Below are positions 17,497 to 27,019 of a stretch of DNA of 64,000 nucleotides, in pieces. The DNA is from Deltaproteobacteria bacterium (GTDB lineage Bacteria; Desulfobacterota; Desulfarculia; Adiutricales; Adiutricaceae), in contig JAITKA010000005.1 in the NCBI GenBank assembly GCA_031278635.1, forward strand, positions 1-64,000, written 5' to 3'. A program made the translations under genes and the position numbers. A model generated the notes under the pieces. The model did not search any database. It saw only the letters and a list, made by a program, of their open reading frames with translations, and was not told the DNA's origin. How positions within the stretch are numbered: the first letter of the stretch is position 1; every line of letters begins with the position of its first letter.

Positions 17497-20400
17497 ATGT
17501 CAAATGAGTTGACAGCATTTCTCAATTTCACGTTTGAGAAAAAGCAGACTGAAACCAAGGTTGTTGAGGATGATGCCATCTCCAGCGTCTTGCGTTGGCA
17601 GCTCAATTGGCGGGAGTACGAGAGCTACCTTAGAAGCCTGGGCATAGACGCAAGCTCCGATACCAGGCCCTCCCTTTTGCGCTACGGAAACCCCCAGCCC
17701 GACGTCAGGGTTTTGGACGATCTCATCGACTTTCAAAAACATCTGCGGGGCACGATCAAGGAAATAATCAAAGATAAAAGGATAACCCCCTCTAACTATT
17801 CCAGGTTTTTCTCCGAGTCCAACGGCGTTTCGACCTACCTACCTTTGCCCGAAAACCTAAGCTACGATATAACCCCTGATAACATCGAAAGTTTAAACCT
17901 CCGGTACGGCTATGACGCCGCCACGTACCGGATTTTCATGTCCGCGGTCATTAGCGGCATGATTGTCGATAAATCCATATTCGATTTGGCCATCGACAGC
18001 GAAGGTCGTTTTTACATGGATGAGTTCGGAAGGGGGAAAACGACCATTTTCGATAGCACCCTAAGCGATCCCCGGCGCGGCCAAGGCGGGGGAGTTCCCC
18101 ATGGCGAGGGGTGGTCACGGCCCGCTAACCAATACCAAACCCTGAGGCCGTTGCCCGGTTCCAGCCAGCCCCAGACCGAGGGGCTTGGGACGGGAGGTTA
18201 TCCCGCTCCCGGGAACGGGGCCTACAACGGGCCTGCGGTAGGCCCGGCTCCCGAAAACCTTGGATTTTCCGCAGGGTTGATAGACATGCTGGCCGCGGCC
18301 ATAACCGAGCGTTTATCCGAGGCGAAAAAGCCCGCCCCGGCCAATGCCGATTCCCCCGTTGGGACGGCCCATACCATCGAGCCCGATGAAGACATCGCCC
18401 AGGATATCAGTAACGTCTCCCTTGAGGAGCACGAGGCCTATTTCTCCAGATCTTCCAAGTTCGTGGGAGCCGACGAGGATTTTGATTTCATCTGTATCCC
18501 GGAGGTGAGCGGGCCGGCGACCGGTGCTGGCCAAGGCCAAGCGGGCTTGGCCGAGACGCCGCGGGCGGATGATTTTTCGCGAGAGGCCCAAACGACCCCC
18601 CAGGGTAGCCAAGGCCTCTCCGCCCAGGGGGAATCGGCCCTGGGCCACGGGTCAATCCCGGACCAGGGGTCAGCCCAGAACCACGAGACGATGGTCCAGG
18701 ATATCCTTTCCGAAATGGCCATGATTTCCTCGGCCAATGTCGCCGATTTCAACACCCGCCTTCAGGAAATGATCAATGGCCCCGGTATGCCGCCGATGGG
18801 TGAAGGTAAGAAAGGCCCCCGTTACGGGACCGGGCCAATGGCCGATTCTACCACGGGTGGCGCCTTCGCCTCGGGGCTGACCGGGGCGCAACGCGAGGAT
18901 CATGAATATTCAAGCCCTGACGCCATTTCTTTCGAGTCCGATGAGAATTTCCAAAACGCGGATTTTATTCTCGAAGAGGTCGTTCAAGGGTCACAGATGG
19001 CGGATTTTGGGGACGACGAGCCCTTACTTTTGGAAGAGATCGTCTATGATAACAAAGTTATCGACGATGAAGATGCTTATAACCCATTCATCATCGAGAT
19101 TCCCCAAAATGATCACTCTCTGGGCTTAAGCGATGAGCCTTTGATCGATAACGCGCCCGGCCCGGAAAAAGACCCGGAGGAACGAACCTTCCCGCCTTTG
19201 ACCGAGCCCCTGATCGAGACTTTCGCCGCCCCCATAATCGAAAGCGAGCCCCCGGAACCCTTCGATACCCTGGCCCCCGCGCTCCAAAATACCGAGCCCC
19301 CGATTACCGACGCCCCGGTATCCGGCCTCCCGGTAACGGACCAGGCCGAGCCAAGCCCCGCGGCCCTGGAAGGGCCAGCGACTGACTCTTTCGACTCCCA
19401 GGGGACCGTGGCCGACCCACCGGCGGTCACCTCAACGGATTTGGGCCCCGAGCCCTCGGCCTTTGACCCCGTCGGCCTTTCGGCCGTGGGCGGGGCCCCG
19501 GAAGGGCCCAGCGCCCTGCCCCAGGACGCTGCCCTGGGGGCCGTGGTTATCCGCCCGGCGATCCCTTCAACCAATTTGGGCCCCGAGCCCTCGGCCTTTG
19601 ACCCCGTCGGCCTTTCGGCCGTGGGCTGGGCCCCGGATGGGCCCAGCGCCCTGCCCCAGGACGCGGACCTGGGGGCCGTGGTTATCCGCCTGGCGATCCC
19701 TTCAACCAATTTGGGCACCGAGCCCTCGGCCTTTGACCCCATCGGCCTTTCGGCCGTGGGTGGGGCCCAGGAAGGGCCCTGGGCCATGCCCCAGGACGCG
19801 GACCTGGGGGGCGTGGTCACGCGACCGGCGATTCCGTTTACTTATTTGACTTCCGAGCCCTCGGATTTTGACCCCATCGGCCTTTTGGTTGGGGGCGGGG
19901 AGCCGGAGGGGTCCTGGGCCATGCCCCAGGACGCGGACTTGGGGGCCGTGGCCGTTAGCCCGGCTATCGCCCCAAAGAAAATGGGTCCGGGGCCCTCGGC
20001 CTTTGACGCCATCGGCCTTTCGGCCGTGGGCGGGCCGCAGGTGGGGACCAGCTCACTGCCCCAGGACGCGGCTCTGGAGGCGGTGGTCATTCGCCCGGCG
20101 ATCGGGTCATCGAGTTTGGGTCCCGATCCCTCGGCCTTTGACGCCATCGGCCTCACGACCGCCGGGGGGGCGCAAGCCGTGGCCTACGCCATGCCCCAGG
20201 ATGCGGACTTGGAGGCCGTCGTTGCCCTCGTGGCTTCGCTGCCGGAAAGCGTTCCCGAGCCGGCCTCAAGGCGGGGGGAGGCCCAGGACGATGAGCCCAT
20301 GGACGAGATTTTGGACCTGGGGGTGGTAGCCGAGACGTTGGAGGTTTTTGGCGTCCCGGTGGCGGCGGGCCAAGGCGTTGCCGAGGAAGGGCCGGAGGGC

Positions 20401-21198
20401 GTCACGGGCGATTATCGCGGCGGGGAAAGCCCTTCAGCGTCCGGGCCAACCGATTTGGGTTTGTCGGACCCGCTGGGCCCTGACACCGGGGAGCCGGCCT
20501 CGGCGGCCGGGGAGGGGGCTTCGAGGAAGGAAAGCGTCCTCGAGAAGATGGCCCGTAAGTACCGGAATTTCGATCCGGCCTACTTTGGCGTTGAGGTCGG
20601 TGGCGACGGGGAGCCCGGCGAGACCCCGGCGACCGAGGCGGGCGGTGGCGAGCCGGCGGTAAGGTATGTCGATGACAGCCTGGATCAATCCCTGGTAAGC
20701 GGGCTGGAGCTGCCTTCCGCGGGCGAACTCCACTTGGAAGAAGGGGCCAACGTTTCGGCCGTGGGGCCGGGGGTTAACGGCCAAGGGACATTGGCCGGGG
20801 AGGCCTTGGAAGGCGCCCCCGAGGCTGTCGCGGAATCCGACCCGGCTGGGGAGGATTACGAGGAGCCGGTGCTCCTTTTGGATCAAGTCGTCGAGGAAGG
20901 CGAGGCCTTCACGGATTACGGCGCGGCGGGGCATGACGAGGCGCCGTACGATGAGACGCCATACGACGAGGTGGCGGAGGCCGCGGGGGAAGCCCCGGTG
21001 GAAGAGATGATCCAGTATCCGCTTGAGCCGTGGCCGGAGGGATTCAAGGGCAGCGACGATCAGCCGGTCGAGCACCTGCTGGCCACCATGGAGGAGAGGC
21101 TTTTCAGGAAGCGCCAATCCAGGACCTATTTGGTCCCGTCGGGGGCGAATGAGGCCAACTGGCAGGCCATGCGTAAAATTAGGCTCAAAGGCATGTGA
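17497..21198 (+). CDS. Unrecognised 1233-aa acidic protein with six 45-residue repeats
   Basis: I do not recognise this gene. The ATG at 17497 is chosen because AAGGAG lies 8 nt upstream; an in-frame ATG at 17446 lacks such a site. Residues 1-190 look globular (mixed helices, LRWQLNWREYESYLRSLG); residues about 200-1160 are low-complexity, rich in Pro, Ala, Gly, Asp and Glu and probably disordered; residues 1170-1233 are again ordered and end with a basic tail (ERLFRKRQSRTY...RKIRLKGM). Between residues 649 and 918 a 45-residue unit (LGPEPSAFDPVGLSAVGG...) is repeated six times. A short hydrophobic-acidic motif recurs three times (ILEEVV near 491, LLEEIV near 510, LLLDQVV near 1125), which could be a docking motif. 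No signal peptide, membrane helix or cysteine-rich region is seen, so it is likely cytoplasmic. Monocistronic, ending in a strong terminator. Confidence 0.85.
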   Translation: MSNELTAFLNFTFEKKQTETKVVEDDAISSVLRWQLNWREYESYLRSLGIDASSDTRPSLLRYGNPQPDVRVLDDLIDFQKHLRGTIKEIIKDKRITPSNYSRFFSESNGVSTYLPLPENLSYDITPDNIESLNLRYGYDAATYRIFMSAVISGMIVDKSIFDLAIDSEGRFYMDEFGRGKTTIFDSTLSDPRRGQGGGVPHGEGWSRPANQYQTLRPLPGSSQPQTEGLGTGGYPAPGNGAYNGPAVGPAPENLGFSAGLIDMLAAAITERLSEAKKPAPANADSPVGTAHTIEPDEDIAQDISNVSLEEHEAYFSRSSKFVGADEDFDFICIPEVSGPATGAGQGQAGLAETPRADDFSREAQTTPQGSQGLSAQGESALGHGSIPDQGSAQNHETMVQDILSEMAMISSANVADFNTRLQEMINGPGMPPMGEGKKGPRYGTGPMADSTTGGAFASGLTGAQREDHEYSSPDAISFESDENFQNADFILEEVVQGSQMADFGDDEPLLLEEIVYDNKVIDDEDAYNPFIIEIPQNDHSLGLSDEPLIDNAPGPEKDPEERTFPPLTEPLIETFAAPIIESEPPEPFDTLAPALQNTEPPITDAPVSGLPVTDQAEPSPAALEGPATDSFDSQGTVADPPAVTSTDLGPEPSAFDPVGLSAVGGAPEGPSALPQDAALGAVVIRPAIPSTNLGPEPSAFDPVGLSAVGWAPDGPSALPQDADLGAVVIRLAIPSTNLGTEPSAFDPIGLSAVGGAQEGPWAMPQDADLGGVVTRPAIPFTYLTSEPSDFDPIGLLVGGGEPEGSWAMPQDADLGAVAVSPAIAPKKMGPGPSAFDAIGLSAVGGPQVGTSSLPQDAALEAVVIRPAIGSSSLGPDPSAFDAIGLTTAGGAQAVAYAMPQDADLEAVVALVASLPESVPEPASRRGEAQDDEPMDEILDLGVVAETLEVFGVPVAAGQGVAEEGPEGVTGDYRGGESPSASGPTDLGLSDPLGPDTGEPASAAGEGASRKESVLEKMARKYRNFDPAYFGVEVGGDGEPGETPATEAGGGEPAVRYVDDSLDQSLVSGLELPSAGELHLEEGANVSAVGPGVNGQGTLAGEALEGAPEAVAESDPAGEDYEEPVLLLDQVVEEGEAFTDYGAAGHDEAPYDETPYDEVAEAAGEAPVEEMIQYPLEPWPEGFKGSDDQPVEHLLATMEERLFRKRQSRTYLVPSGANEANWQAMRKIRLKGM
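19441..20250 (+). repeat. Six in-frame 135-bp tandem repeats
   Basis: Units begin at 19441, 19576, 19711, 19846, 19981 and 20116, each exactly 135 bp. Units 1 and 2 are nearly identical, and 4 to 6 are progressively diverged, which suggests recent expansion at the 5' side. Confidence 0.9.
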
Positions 21199-21214
21199 TA
21201 TAGCCGATGTTTTT

Positions 21215-21246
21215 AAAAAAGCCGCCCCTCGGGGCGGCTTTTTTTA
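21215..21246 (+). terminator. Bidirectional rho-independent terminator
   Basis: AAAAA-GCCGCCCC and GGGGCGGC-TTTTTTT form a perfect GC stem with A and T tracts on either side, 17 bp after the repeat-protein stop; it also faces the end of the radical SAM gene on the other strand. Confidence 0.9.
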
Positions 21247-21288
21247 TGAACATGGGCCTAAAGGGTGAAATTTAAGGCGATATCGTTG

Positions 21289-22329
21289 TCATGGTTTGGC
21301 GGGGGTGAATTTCGTCTGGCATTTTTGGCAGGCCGGGGGCAGGGCCCCGAAGGGGGATTTTTGAAGGCTGTCGCGCAGGGATGATATTTTGGGGCCGTCC
21401 CATATGGCCTGGAGACCCTGGCCGGCCTGGCCCAGGGTTAAGCCCAGCCCGGAGAGGTCGCAGCAGGGAAGGACGCTTGAGTCGTGCCGCACCATGAGCC
21501 TTTTGAAGGGCTGGGCGCAGCGGCCGGAGGGCGGGGCGGGGGAGGATGGGTCGTCGGGAAAGAGGGGCGGGGCCTCGTCGTCGAAGCGGCCGTAGCTTTG
21601 GATGGAGAAAAAGTCGGCCTTGTTTTGCCAGCGCCCGAGAAAGGCGGGTAGCTCTGCCTGGTTAATTTTGGTCAGGCAAAAGCTCAGGCGGACCAGGGGC
21701 AACCTGGAGCCGGCCGCGCGGCGGAGGGCCAGCAGGGTGAGGATGTTTTCTTCCACGAGGCCCAGATCGGAGCCGGGCCTCATGGCGGCGTAGGTCGCGG
21801 GGGTCACCGCGTCAAGGCTTACCATTATCCGGGTCAGGCCCGCCTGGATCAGCTCTTTTGCGACCGTTTCGCCCAGAAGGAGGCCGTTGGTGTTAAACAT
21901 GGCCTCAGAGAGGCCCTTTTCACGCCCGTAGGCGACTATCTCGGGAAGGTCCTTGGACGTGAGCGGTTCCCACAGGCCGCCGAAACCCAGGGAGGCCTGG
22001 CCGTTCTCCGCCCCCTCGTCGATCATGGCCTTCACCTCGGGGAGGCTAAGTCCGGAGGGGGCCGGGGGGTCTTTTCTCGTGGCCATGGGGCACATGGGGC
22101 AACGAAGGTTGCAGACGGACCGCAGCTCGTAGTCGACGTGGAGGGGGAAGGGGGGTATCAGTTTGAAGCTCTTGGCCAGATCCCAGCGCCTTCGGTAGTC
22201 GTCAAACCTTGGCCCCAGTTCCTGGGACAAAACGGCCAGGGGGTCGTTTTTGGCCAGGAATCTCGAGACGTTTCTGGAGTCGCTAAAAACCGGGTCCAGC
22301 GGGGGAGCGGTTTTTTGGGGCGCGGTCAC
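21289..22329 (-). CDS. Radical SAM/SPASM domain protein
   Basis: A 346-residue protein. The radical SAM cluster motif CNLRCPMC (CxxxCxxC) lies near residue 73 after a beta strand, followed by the GGLWEP region and the conserved NTNG and SLDA motifs of the SPASM-type barrel. The C-terminus has PCCD near residue 286 and CQKC near residue 337, the extra cysteines of a SPASM or twitch auxiliary Fe-S site. These enzymes make S-adenosylmethionine-derived radicals and often modify peptides or tRNA; the substrate is not evident and no precursor peptide gene was found nearby. It starts 7 bp after mtaB and is co-transcribed with it. Confidence 0.88.
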   Translation of the reverse strand: MTAPQKTAPPLDPVFSDSRNVSRFLAKNDPLAVLSQELGPRFDDYRRRWDLAKSFKLIPPFPLHVDYELRSVCNLRCPMCPMATRKDPPAPSGLSLPEVKAMIDEGAENGQASLGFGGLWEPLTSKDLPEIVAYGREKGLSEAMFNTNGLLLGETVAKELIQAGLTRIMVSLDAVTPATYAAMRPGSDLGLVEENILTLLALRRAAGSRLPLVRLSFCLTKINQAELPAFLGRWQNKADFFSIQSYGRFDDEAPPLFPDDPSSPAPPSGRCAQPFKRLMVRHDSSVLPCCDLSGLGLTLGQAGQGLQAIWDGPKISSLRDSLQKSPFGALPPACQKCQTKFTPAKP

Positions 22330-22336
22330 GGCGCGG

Positions 22337-23620
22337 TCACAGGTAAGCCTCGGCCAGGCCGTAGGGGTTTTGGGGCAGGCCGAGCCTGACCATGACCACC
22401 TCGCCGGGGTTGGCCTTGGAGTCGGGCTGGAGGAGGGCCGGGATGTAGTTGTCGGTCAGGACTTTCATCCGCCCGCTGCGGTGGAGAGTGTTTTCGATTA
22501 TGGCCCTGCGGGTGTCGCCGATTTGCGGGGCCAGAAATTCGGCCCTTTTTACGGTATCGAGTTTTTTTAGCTTGGATACCCGGGCCCTTTTGACGTCCGA
22601 GGGGATTTGATCGTTGAGGTTGAAGGCTTTGGTGCCCGGCCTTGGCGAAAACGGGAAGACGTGTAGATAGCCGAAGGGGAGGCCCTCCGTCAGCTCAAAC
22701 GTCTCCAGGAAATCCTCCTCCGTCTCGCCGGGAAAGCCAACCAGGATGTCGGTCCCGATATTGACGTGGGGAATCAACACCTTGAGCTTGACTATGAGGC
22801 AGGCGACCTGCTCCCTTGTGTAGGGCCTGCCCATGCGGTCCAGTATGGCGTCGCTCCCGCTCTGGATGGGGGTGTGGACGTGGGGCATCAGCCAGTCGTA
22901 ACCCAAAAGGGCGTCCACTATCGGCGGGACCTCCAGGGGCTCCAGGGAACTAAGCCTGATGCGCATGTCGGTCAGCCTGTGCCCCAGGACCCGGTTCGTC
23001 TCGGCCAGCAAGGTCGCCAGATCTTGGCTGGGCTCCAGGTCGCGGCCCCAAAGGCCCAGGTGGATGCCGGTCAAAACGACTTCCTTCTCGCCCATGGCCA
23101 GATAGGTCTCAAGGCCCGACAGGACCCGGCCGAGGTCGAAACTGCGGGACGGGCCCCTGGCGAAGGGCACCGCGCAGTAGGCGCAATAGGCGTCGCAACC
23201 GTCCTGGATCTTGTGTAGGGCCCTGGTCCGCCAGGGCTTGGGGTCGCCGAGGTCCCCGATGGGTTCCGCCCTGGGGGAGACCAGGGTCGTGCCGGAAGGC
23301 ATTTTCACCAACTCGGCCAGGGAGGATTTTTGGGCCTGGCCCAATACCAAATCGCAAAGGCCCTGGAGGCGGTCGGGGCTTATCTGGGCCAGGCAGCCAA
23401 CCCCGATGACCTTGGCCTGGGGGTTATGGCGCCGGAGCCGGCGGAGTATGCTGATGGCCTCGCTCTCGGCCCGGCCCGTCACGGCGCAGGTATTCAATAC
23501 CACCAAGTCCACGTCTTTGGGGGCTGAGAGCTCATAACCGCTGGTTTTTAGCATCTCAAGCATGGCGGTGGATTCAAACTGGTTGACCTTGCAACCCATA
23601 TTAATAATAGAAGCCTTCAT
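22337..23620 (-). CDS. mtaB: tRNA (N6-threonylcarbamoyladenosine(37)-C2)-methylthiotransferase MtaB
   Basis: A 427-residue methylthiotransferase. The N-terminal UPF0004 domain carries three cysteines for one Fe-S cluster (NMGCKVNQFES near 10, NTCAVTGRAE near 45, GVGCLAQ near 75). The radical SAM motif GCDAYCAYC (CxxxCxxC) lies near 142, and VHTPIQSGSD and GFPGETEEDF are typical of the family. The lack of a full MiaB/RimO signature and the CKVNQFES start favour MtaB, which adds a methylthio group to t6A37 in tRNAs reading ANN codons. Length is normal for MtaB. First gene of a two-gene minus-strand unit with the SPASM protein. Confidence 0.92.
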   Translation of the reverse strand: MKASIINMGCKVNQFESTAMLEMLKTSGYELSAPKDVDLVVLNTCAVTGRAESEAISILRRLRRHNPQAKVIGVGCLAQISPDRLQGLCDLVLGQAQKSSLAELVKMPSGTTLVSPRAEPIGDLGDPKPWRTRALHKIQDGCDAYCAYCAVPFARGPSRSFDLGRVLSGLETYLAMGEKEVVLTGIHLGLWGRDLEPSQDLATLLAETNRVLGHRLTDMRIRLSSLEPLEVPPIVDALLGYDWLMPHVHTPIQSGSDAILDRMGRPYTREQVACLIVKLKVLIPHVNIGTDILVGFPGETEEDFLETFELTEGLPFGYLHVFPFSPRPGTKAFNLNDQIPSDVKRARVSKLKKLDTVKRAEFLAPQIGDTRRAIIENTLHRSGRMKVLTDNYIPALLQPDSKANPGEVVMVRLGLPQNPYGLAEAYL

Positions 23621-24004
23621 TTACTTACTTATAAAACCCTTTAAATAGCTATTTATCATGAGAAAGAGCGTTTAGTTTTGTCGGTGGGCTAACGGGACTT
23701 ACGAAAAACGTCGGCGGGTTAACCAAAACCCGCAATCCTGGCCGGGGGCAACCCCCGGAGTGGGGGCTTAAGTAAACCGTGAACCTTGCCAGGGGCTTTC
23801 CCCGGCTCGCGGCGAGGCCTTTTCGCGCATGGGGGAAAGTGCCTGGCCAAGGTTTATTTTAATTGTTTTTTCGCCTTATCCGAGAATTTTAGTCGCGGTC
23901 AAAGGCTATTTTTTTCGTGACTAAATAACGGCGTTTCTTGGCAAAAACCCGTGCCGAAAAACGTTGCGAATGGCAAAAGCCATAAAAAAACGCCTGGCGG
24001 TTGG
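23621..24004. other. Spacer with REP-like palindromes
   Basis: No gene is seen. Palindromes CCGGGGG-CAA-CCCCCGG at 23742-23758 and CCAGGGG-CTTT-CCCCGG at about 23789-23805 resemble others in the window. Near 23983-24000 a short GC stem followed by seven T on the minus strand may terminate the M99 peptidase operon. Confidence 0.5.
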
Positions 24005-26044
24005 TTATTTGTTGACCGGGAACAGGACCACCTTGCCGGCCAGGTCCTCGTCGGTGAAAACGGCCAGGGAGACGGCGATGGACGGCATGGTCAGGGTTTG
24101 GGGGAGGCTTGGCGAAAAGGAGCGGCCCCCCAGGGTGAATTTGGGCCTGGACAGTTCCAGCCTGTTTTCCAGCTGGACTTCCTTGACGGTCACCTGGGTT
24201 CCGGGGCTTAGGCCCCAGCGTTGCCCCAGGGCCAGGACCTTCTCCGTGCCGTTGGCTTCCAGGGTCACGGATTTAAGCCTGGGCTGGGATATCTCGAGAT
24301 AGGCGGCGGCCAGGAGCTCGGGGCCATGCTCGGCGCCAAGCTGGAAGACCCGGTGTCCTTCCAGGTCCATGGCGAACCTTGCGATCATGTCCTTGGAGGT
24401 GTCGGCGGTGGTGCCCTTGTCGTTCCCTTTGGTGTCGCCTGGGCGCCCTATGAAACCCCTTAGGTTCATGACGGTATCGGAGGGCAGCGGGGTTTGGGTT
24501 TCCAGGTCGACCATGGTTACCTTGGCCCCATGCCTTAGGGTCAGGGTCTCCCCGGGCCGTAGTACGAGCCTCCGGCCATCGACTTCCAGTATGAAACCGC
24601 TCACGCCGTTCACGGTCCCGGCGGGCTCGGGCCCGCCTTGGCCCGTGGCCATTCGATCGAGGGGCGTCATGGTCAGGCTCCCGGCGGAGGCTATGGCCGG
24701 CGGCCCGTTCCTGTCCAGATCGGCGGTCGTCAGGGTCAGTTTTGCCGGCGCCGCCGGGGGATCCATGGGCGGCATGGTCATGCCAGGGAGCCAACCGGCC
24801 CCGGCCTCGACCGGGGCCACCTGGCTGGCCAGGAGAAGCCTGGGGCTGGTCTCGGTCGAGCCGGGCGGCAATAGCTTGAGGGAGATCTGCCCGAAGGTCT
24901 GGTTGTCCTTCCTGGCTATGATTTTAGTGGGTTTCTTTATCGTAAGAGGCATCCTGATGTCGTTGAGGCTTCCGGCGTCAAGGACGTCAACCGATAGGCC
25001 CCGGTCGTAATTGGCCCCGATGTGTACCACTTCCACCGTGTTCCCTGGGGCGATCATGAGGGTCTGGCCGTCGGCCACGGCCACCGGGAGCTCCCCGTTG
25101 ACCGATATGACCAGGTAATGGAGGACGGCCGGGTCAAGGTTTATCCTGGGCTGCTCCGGGATGACCCCGTACAGTTGCATGAAGGCGTTGACGGCCAGAT
25201 TGTGCTGGTGGATTTTCATCTCCAGGGAGGGGAGCTGCTTGGAGGTCTCGATGCCGAAGGCCGGGATGCCCAGTTTGGTCAGGGCGTAGAAGGTGGCGGA
25301 TTTTCTTTGCTCCGGATGGTCGGAAGTATCGCTTAGGGTGTCGTGGTTGGAGAACCTGAATTTATAGCGCTCCTCCGGGATATCCTCGTTTATGATCTCG
25401 GAGGCCCTGCGGGCGTAATCGCCCAGGTTGATGTCCCTGCCCGTTTTGGGGTCGGTGTAGACCTCGGCGTCGGCGATGATGCATTGGCCATAGCGGGAGG
25501 GGTTGGCCATTTCGCTCTCCCAGGCCGTCCTGAAAAACCCGTTGCCGTCGTGAAGGTTCAAGAACAAATCGCTTTCGGCCATGAGGTTTTTGATGATCTC
25601 GATGCGGTCCCGGTCCGGGTCCATGTCCTGGACCCCGTCGAACTTGCGGTTCATGTCCCCGTCCGGTCCACGGTCGAAGAGGATGATCGACTTGAAATTG
25701 GCCCTGGGGACGACGATGAGATTGCCCCTTTTCAGGGCCATGTCCACGTACAGGTCGGCGGACAGGAAGCCGCCCGGCTCGTCGCCCTGGATCCCACCCA
25801 TAACCATTATGGTGGGCCCCTCGTAGCGACCGTAGATTTTGTATATTTCCAGTTCCTGGGGGGTTCCCTCAAAATAGACGATATGCTGGCGATCCGACTG
25901 ACCCTGGGCCGCGAGGGGGACAGGGAGGGTCAAAAACACGAAGGCCAAAGCCCCAAAAAAATAACCTATGGCGATTCCCAAGCCTTTACGAATATTTTTG
26001 GGGGCTTCGGTCGCGGTGGATTTCATTCCGCGCCAAGGCATCAC
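24005..26044 (-). CDS. M99-family (Csd4-like) periplasmic peptidoglycan carboxypeptidase
   Basis: A 679-residue protein with an N-terminal signal/anchor (residues 20-46). The catalytic domain (about 50-290) belongs to the M14-like M99 group: Q86 and E89 in GGIQGDEPGG and H165 in LNLHDGNG form the zinc site. Helicobacter Csd4 is known for exactly this atypical Gln ligand in place of His; it trims peptidoglycan tripeptides to dipeptides and controls helical shape. FGIET near 270 is a likely catalytic-Glu region. Residues 300-679 hold repeated small beta domains (for example VNGELPVAVADGQTLMIAPG and LEVDGRRLVLRPGETLTLRHG), similar in kind to the Csd4 accessory domains. Start is GTG 26044 or ATG 26041, overlapping the upstream stop; GAGG lies just before. 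Last gene of a four-gene operon. Confidence 0.85.
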   Translation of the reverse strand: MMPWRGMKSTATEAPKNIRKGLGIAIGYFFGALAFVFLTLPVPLAAQGQSDRQHIVYFEGTPQELEIYKIYGRYEGPTIMVMGGIQGDEPGGFLSADLYVDMALKRGNLIVVPRANFKSIILFDRGPDGDMNRKFDGVQDMDPDRDRIEIIKNLMAESDLFLNLHDGNGFFRTAWESEMANPSRYGQCIIADAEVYTDPKTGRDINLGDYARRASEIINEDIPEERYKFRFSNHDTLSDTSDHPEQRKSATFYALTKLGIPAFGIETSKQLPSLEMKIHQHNLAVNAFMQLYGVIPEQPRINLDPAVLHYLVISVNGELPVAVADGQTLMIAPGNTVEVVHIGANYDRGLSVDVLDAGSLNDIRMPLTIKKPTKIIARKDNQTFGQISLKLLPPGSTETSPRLLLASQVAPVEAGAGWLPGMTMPPMDPPAAPAKLTLTTADLDRNGPPAIASAGSLTMTPLDRMATGQGGPEPAGTVNGVSGFILEVDGRRLVLRPGETLTLRHGAKVTMVDLETQTPLPSDTVMNLRGFIGRPGDTKGNDKGTTADTSKDMIARFAMDLEGHRVFQLGAEHGPELLAAAYLEISQPRLKSVTLEANGTEKVLALGQRWGLSPGTQVTVKEVQLENRLELSRPKFTLGGRSFSPSLPQTLTMPSIAVSLAVFTDEDLAGKVVLFPVNK

Positions 26045-27006
26045 TTATCCTCGATTAAAATTTTCTTTCTAAAGACCAATCGTTTCGTCTCCTCCTGCCA
26101 GGAAACCACCTCGGCGTTCAATATCTTGGCCCCTTCCGGGATCTGGGCCTGGGCCCTGACCAACTTTGAGGCGACGATGTTGTACTTGGACCCCAGCTCC
26201 CAGCCCTGCTGGGGTTTGGTCAAATCTATGGCCGGGGCCGAGACCAGGGATATTTTCCCGTCGGGATCGCTTAGGGCCAAAATGACCAAAACGCGCCCCT
26301 TGACCCTCTGCCCGGGCGTCCCGTCCTGGCGCAAGAGAAAGGTGACGTTCCCGCTGGCTGAGACCTCAAAATCATCGATGTCCAGGGCGACGGGATTGTT
26401 AACGCTCCCGGTGGCCTTATGCCATGCCTGCCAGGCGGCCTGGAGGGGGTCGCCCTCGTCCCCCTCGGCCTCGGTCGCCGGTTCCCGCGACGGGTCGGCT
26501 TCCGGGGTCACGGCGGCCTCGGCGGGGTCGGCGGGTTCACCGGTCTCCGCCGCCATGTCACCCAGGGCGGCCTGGACGACCGGGTCGGGCGGGGTTTCCC
26601 CCTCCGTCTCCGTGGGCTCGGGCACGCCGACCAGCCCAACCTCGGACTCGTCGGTCTCGGACATGACTATGGCCCTATCGAGGATTTCCAGGATTCTCCT
26701 GGCCTCCTCCGGTGCCATGGCCACCGTTTCCTTGTACTCGCGCAGCTCGTTATATTTGGTCACGATGTCCAGCTTGGAGCCGAGCGAATCCCTCTCCAAG
26801 GTTAGGTCCACGAACCGGTGGGTCAGGTAGGCCAAGGCGACCAAAATCAATACCGAGAGAATGCCCAATATCCAGAAAAAAATCGGGGAAAAGCTTAGCC
26901 TGCGAGTTTGGCCGTCGGCGCTAAGGACCAATATATGTAGTCTCTTGGGTCCCTGGTCCCGGCGGGCGAAGGCCTTGAGCGAGTTAGTGTTGGGGAATTC
27001 GGACAA
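26041..27006 (-). CDS. Membrane-anchored coiled-coil protein of the cell-shape locus
   Basis: A 321-residue protein with no family I can name. Residues 1-47 are cytoplasmic, residues about 48-66 form one transmembrane helix, residues 70-125 are likely coiled coil (LTLERDSLGSKLDIVTKYNELREYKE), residues 126-195 are an acidic Pro/Glu/Ala linker, and residues 205-321 form a beta-rich domain (ALDIDDFEVSASGNVTFLLRQ...). This layout fits a periplasmic scaffold. It overlaps the M99 peptidase start by 1-4 bp and follows the YkuD gene by 13 bp, so translation is probably coupled. A role in positioning the two peptidoglycan enzymes is inferred from context only. Confidence 0.75.
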   Translation of the reverse strand: MSEFPNTNSLKAFARRDQGPKRLHILVLSADGQTRRLSFSPIFFWILGILSVLILVALAYLTHRFVDLTLERDSLGSKLDIVTKYNELREYKETVAMAPEEARRILEILDRAIVMSETDESEVGLVGVPEPTETEGETPPDPVVQAALGDMAAETGEPADPAEAAVTPEADPSREPATEAEGDEGDPLQAAWQAWHKATGSVNNPVALDIDDFEVSASGNVTFLLRQDGTPGQRVKGRVLVILALSDPDGKISLVSAPAIDLTKPQQGWELGSKYNIVASKLVRAQAQIPEGAKILNAEVVSWQEETKRLVFRKKILIEDK

Positions 27007-27019
27007 ATGGCCTCCTTTA

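Noticed and set aside
19113-21117. Long open frames antisense to the repeat protein (minus 19113-19820 and 20434-21117)
   Set aside because: They mirror the GC-rich repeats of the sense gene, have no ribosome site or recognisable domain, and the sense frame has a clear start and terminator.
25343-26830. A 495-codon plus-strand frame opposite the M99 peptidase and coiled-coil genes
   Set aside because: Low-complexity Val/Gly/Asp-rich shadow of GC-rich codons; the minus-strand genes carry real motifs and coupled starts.
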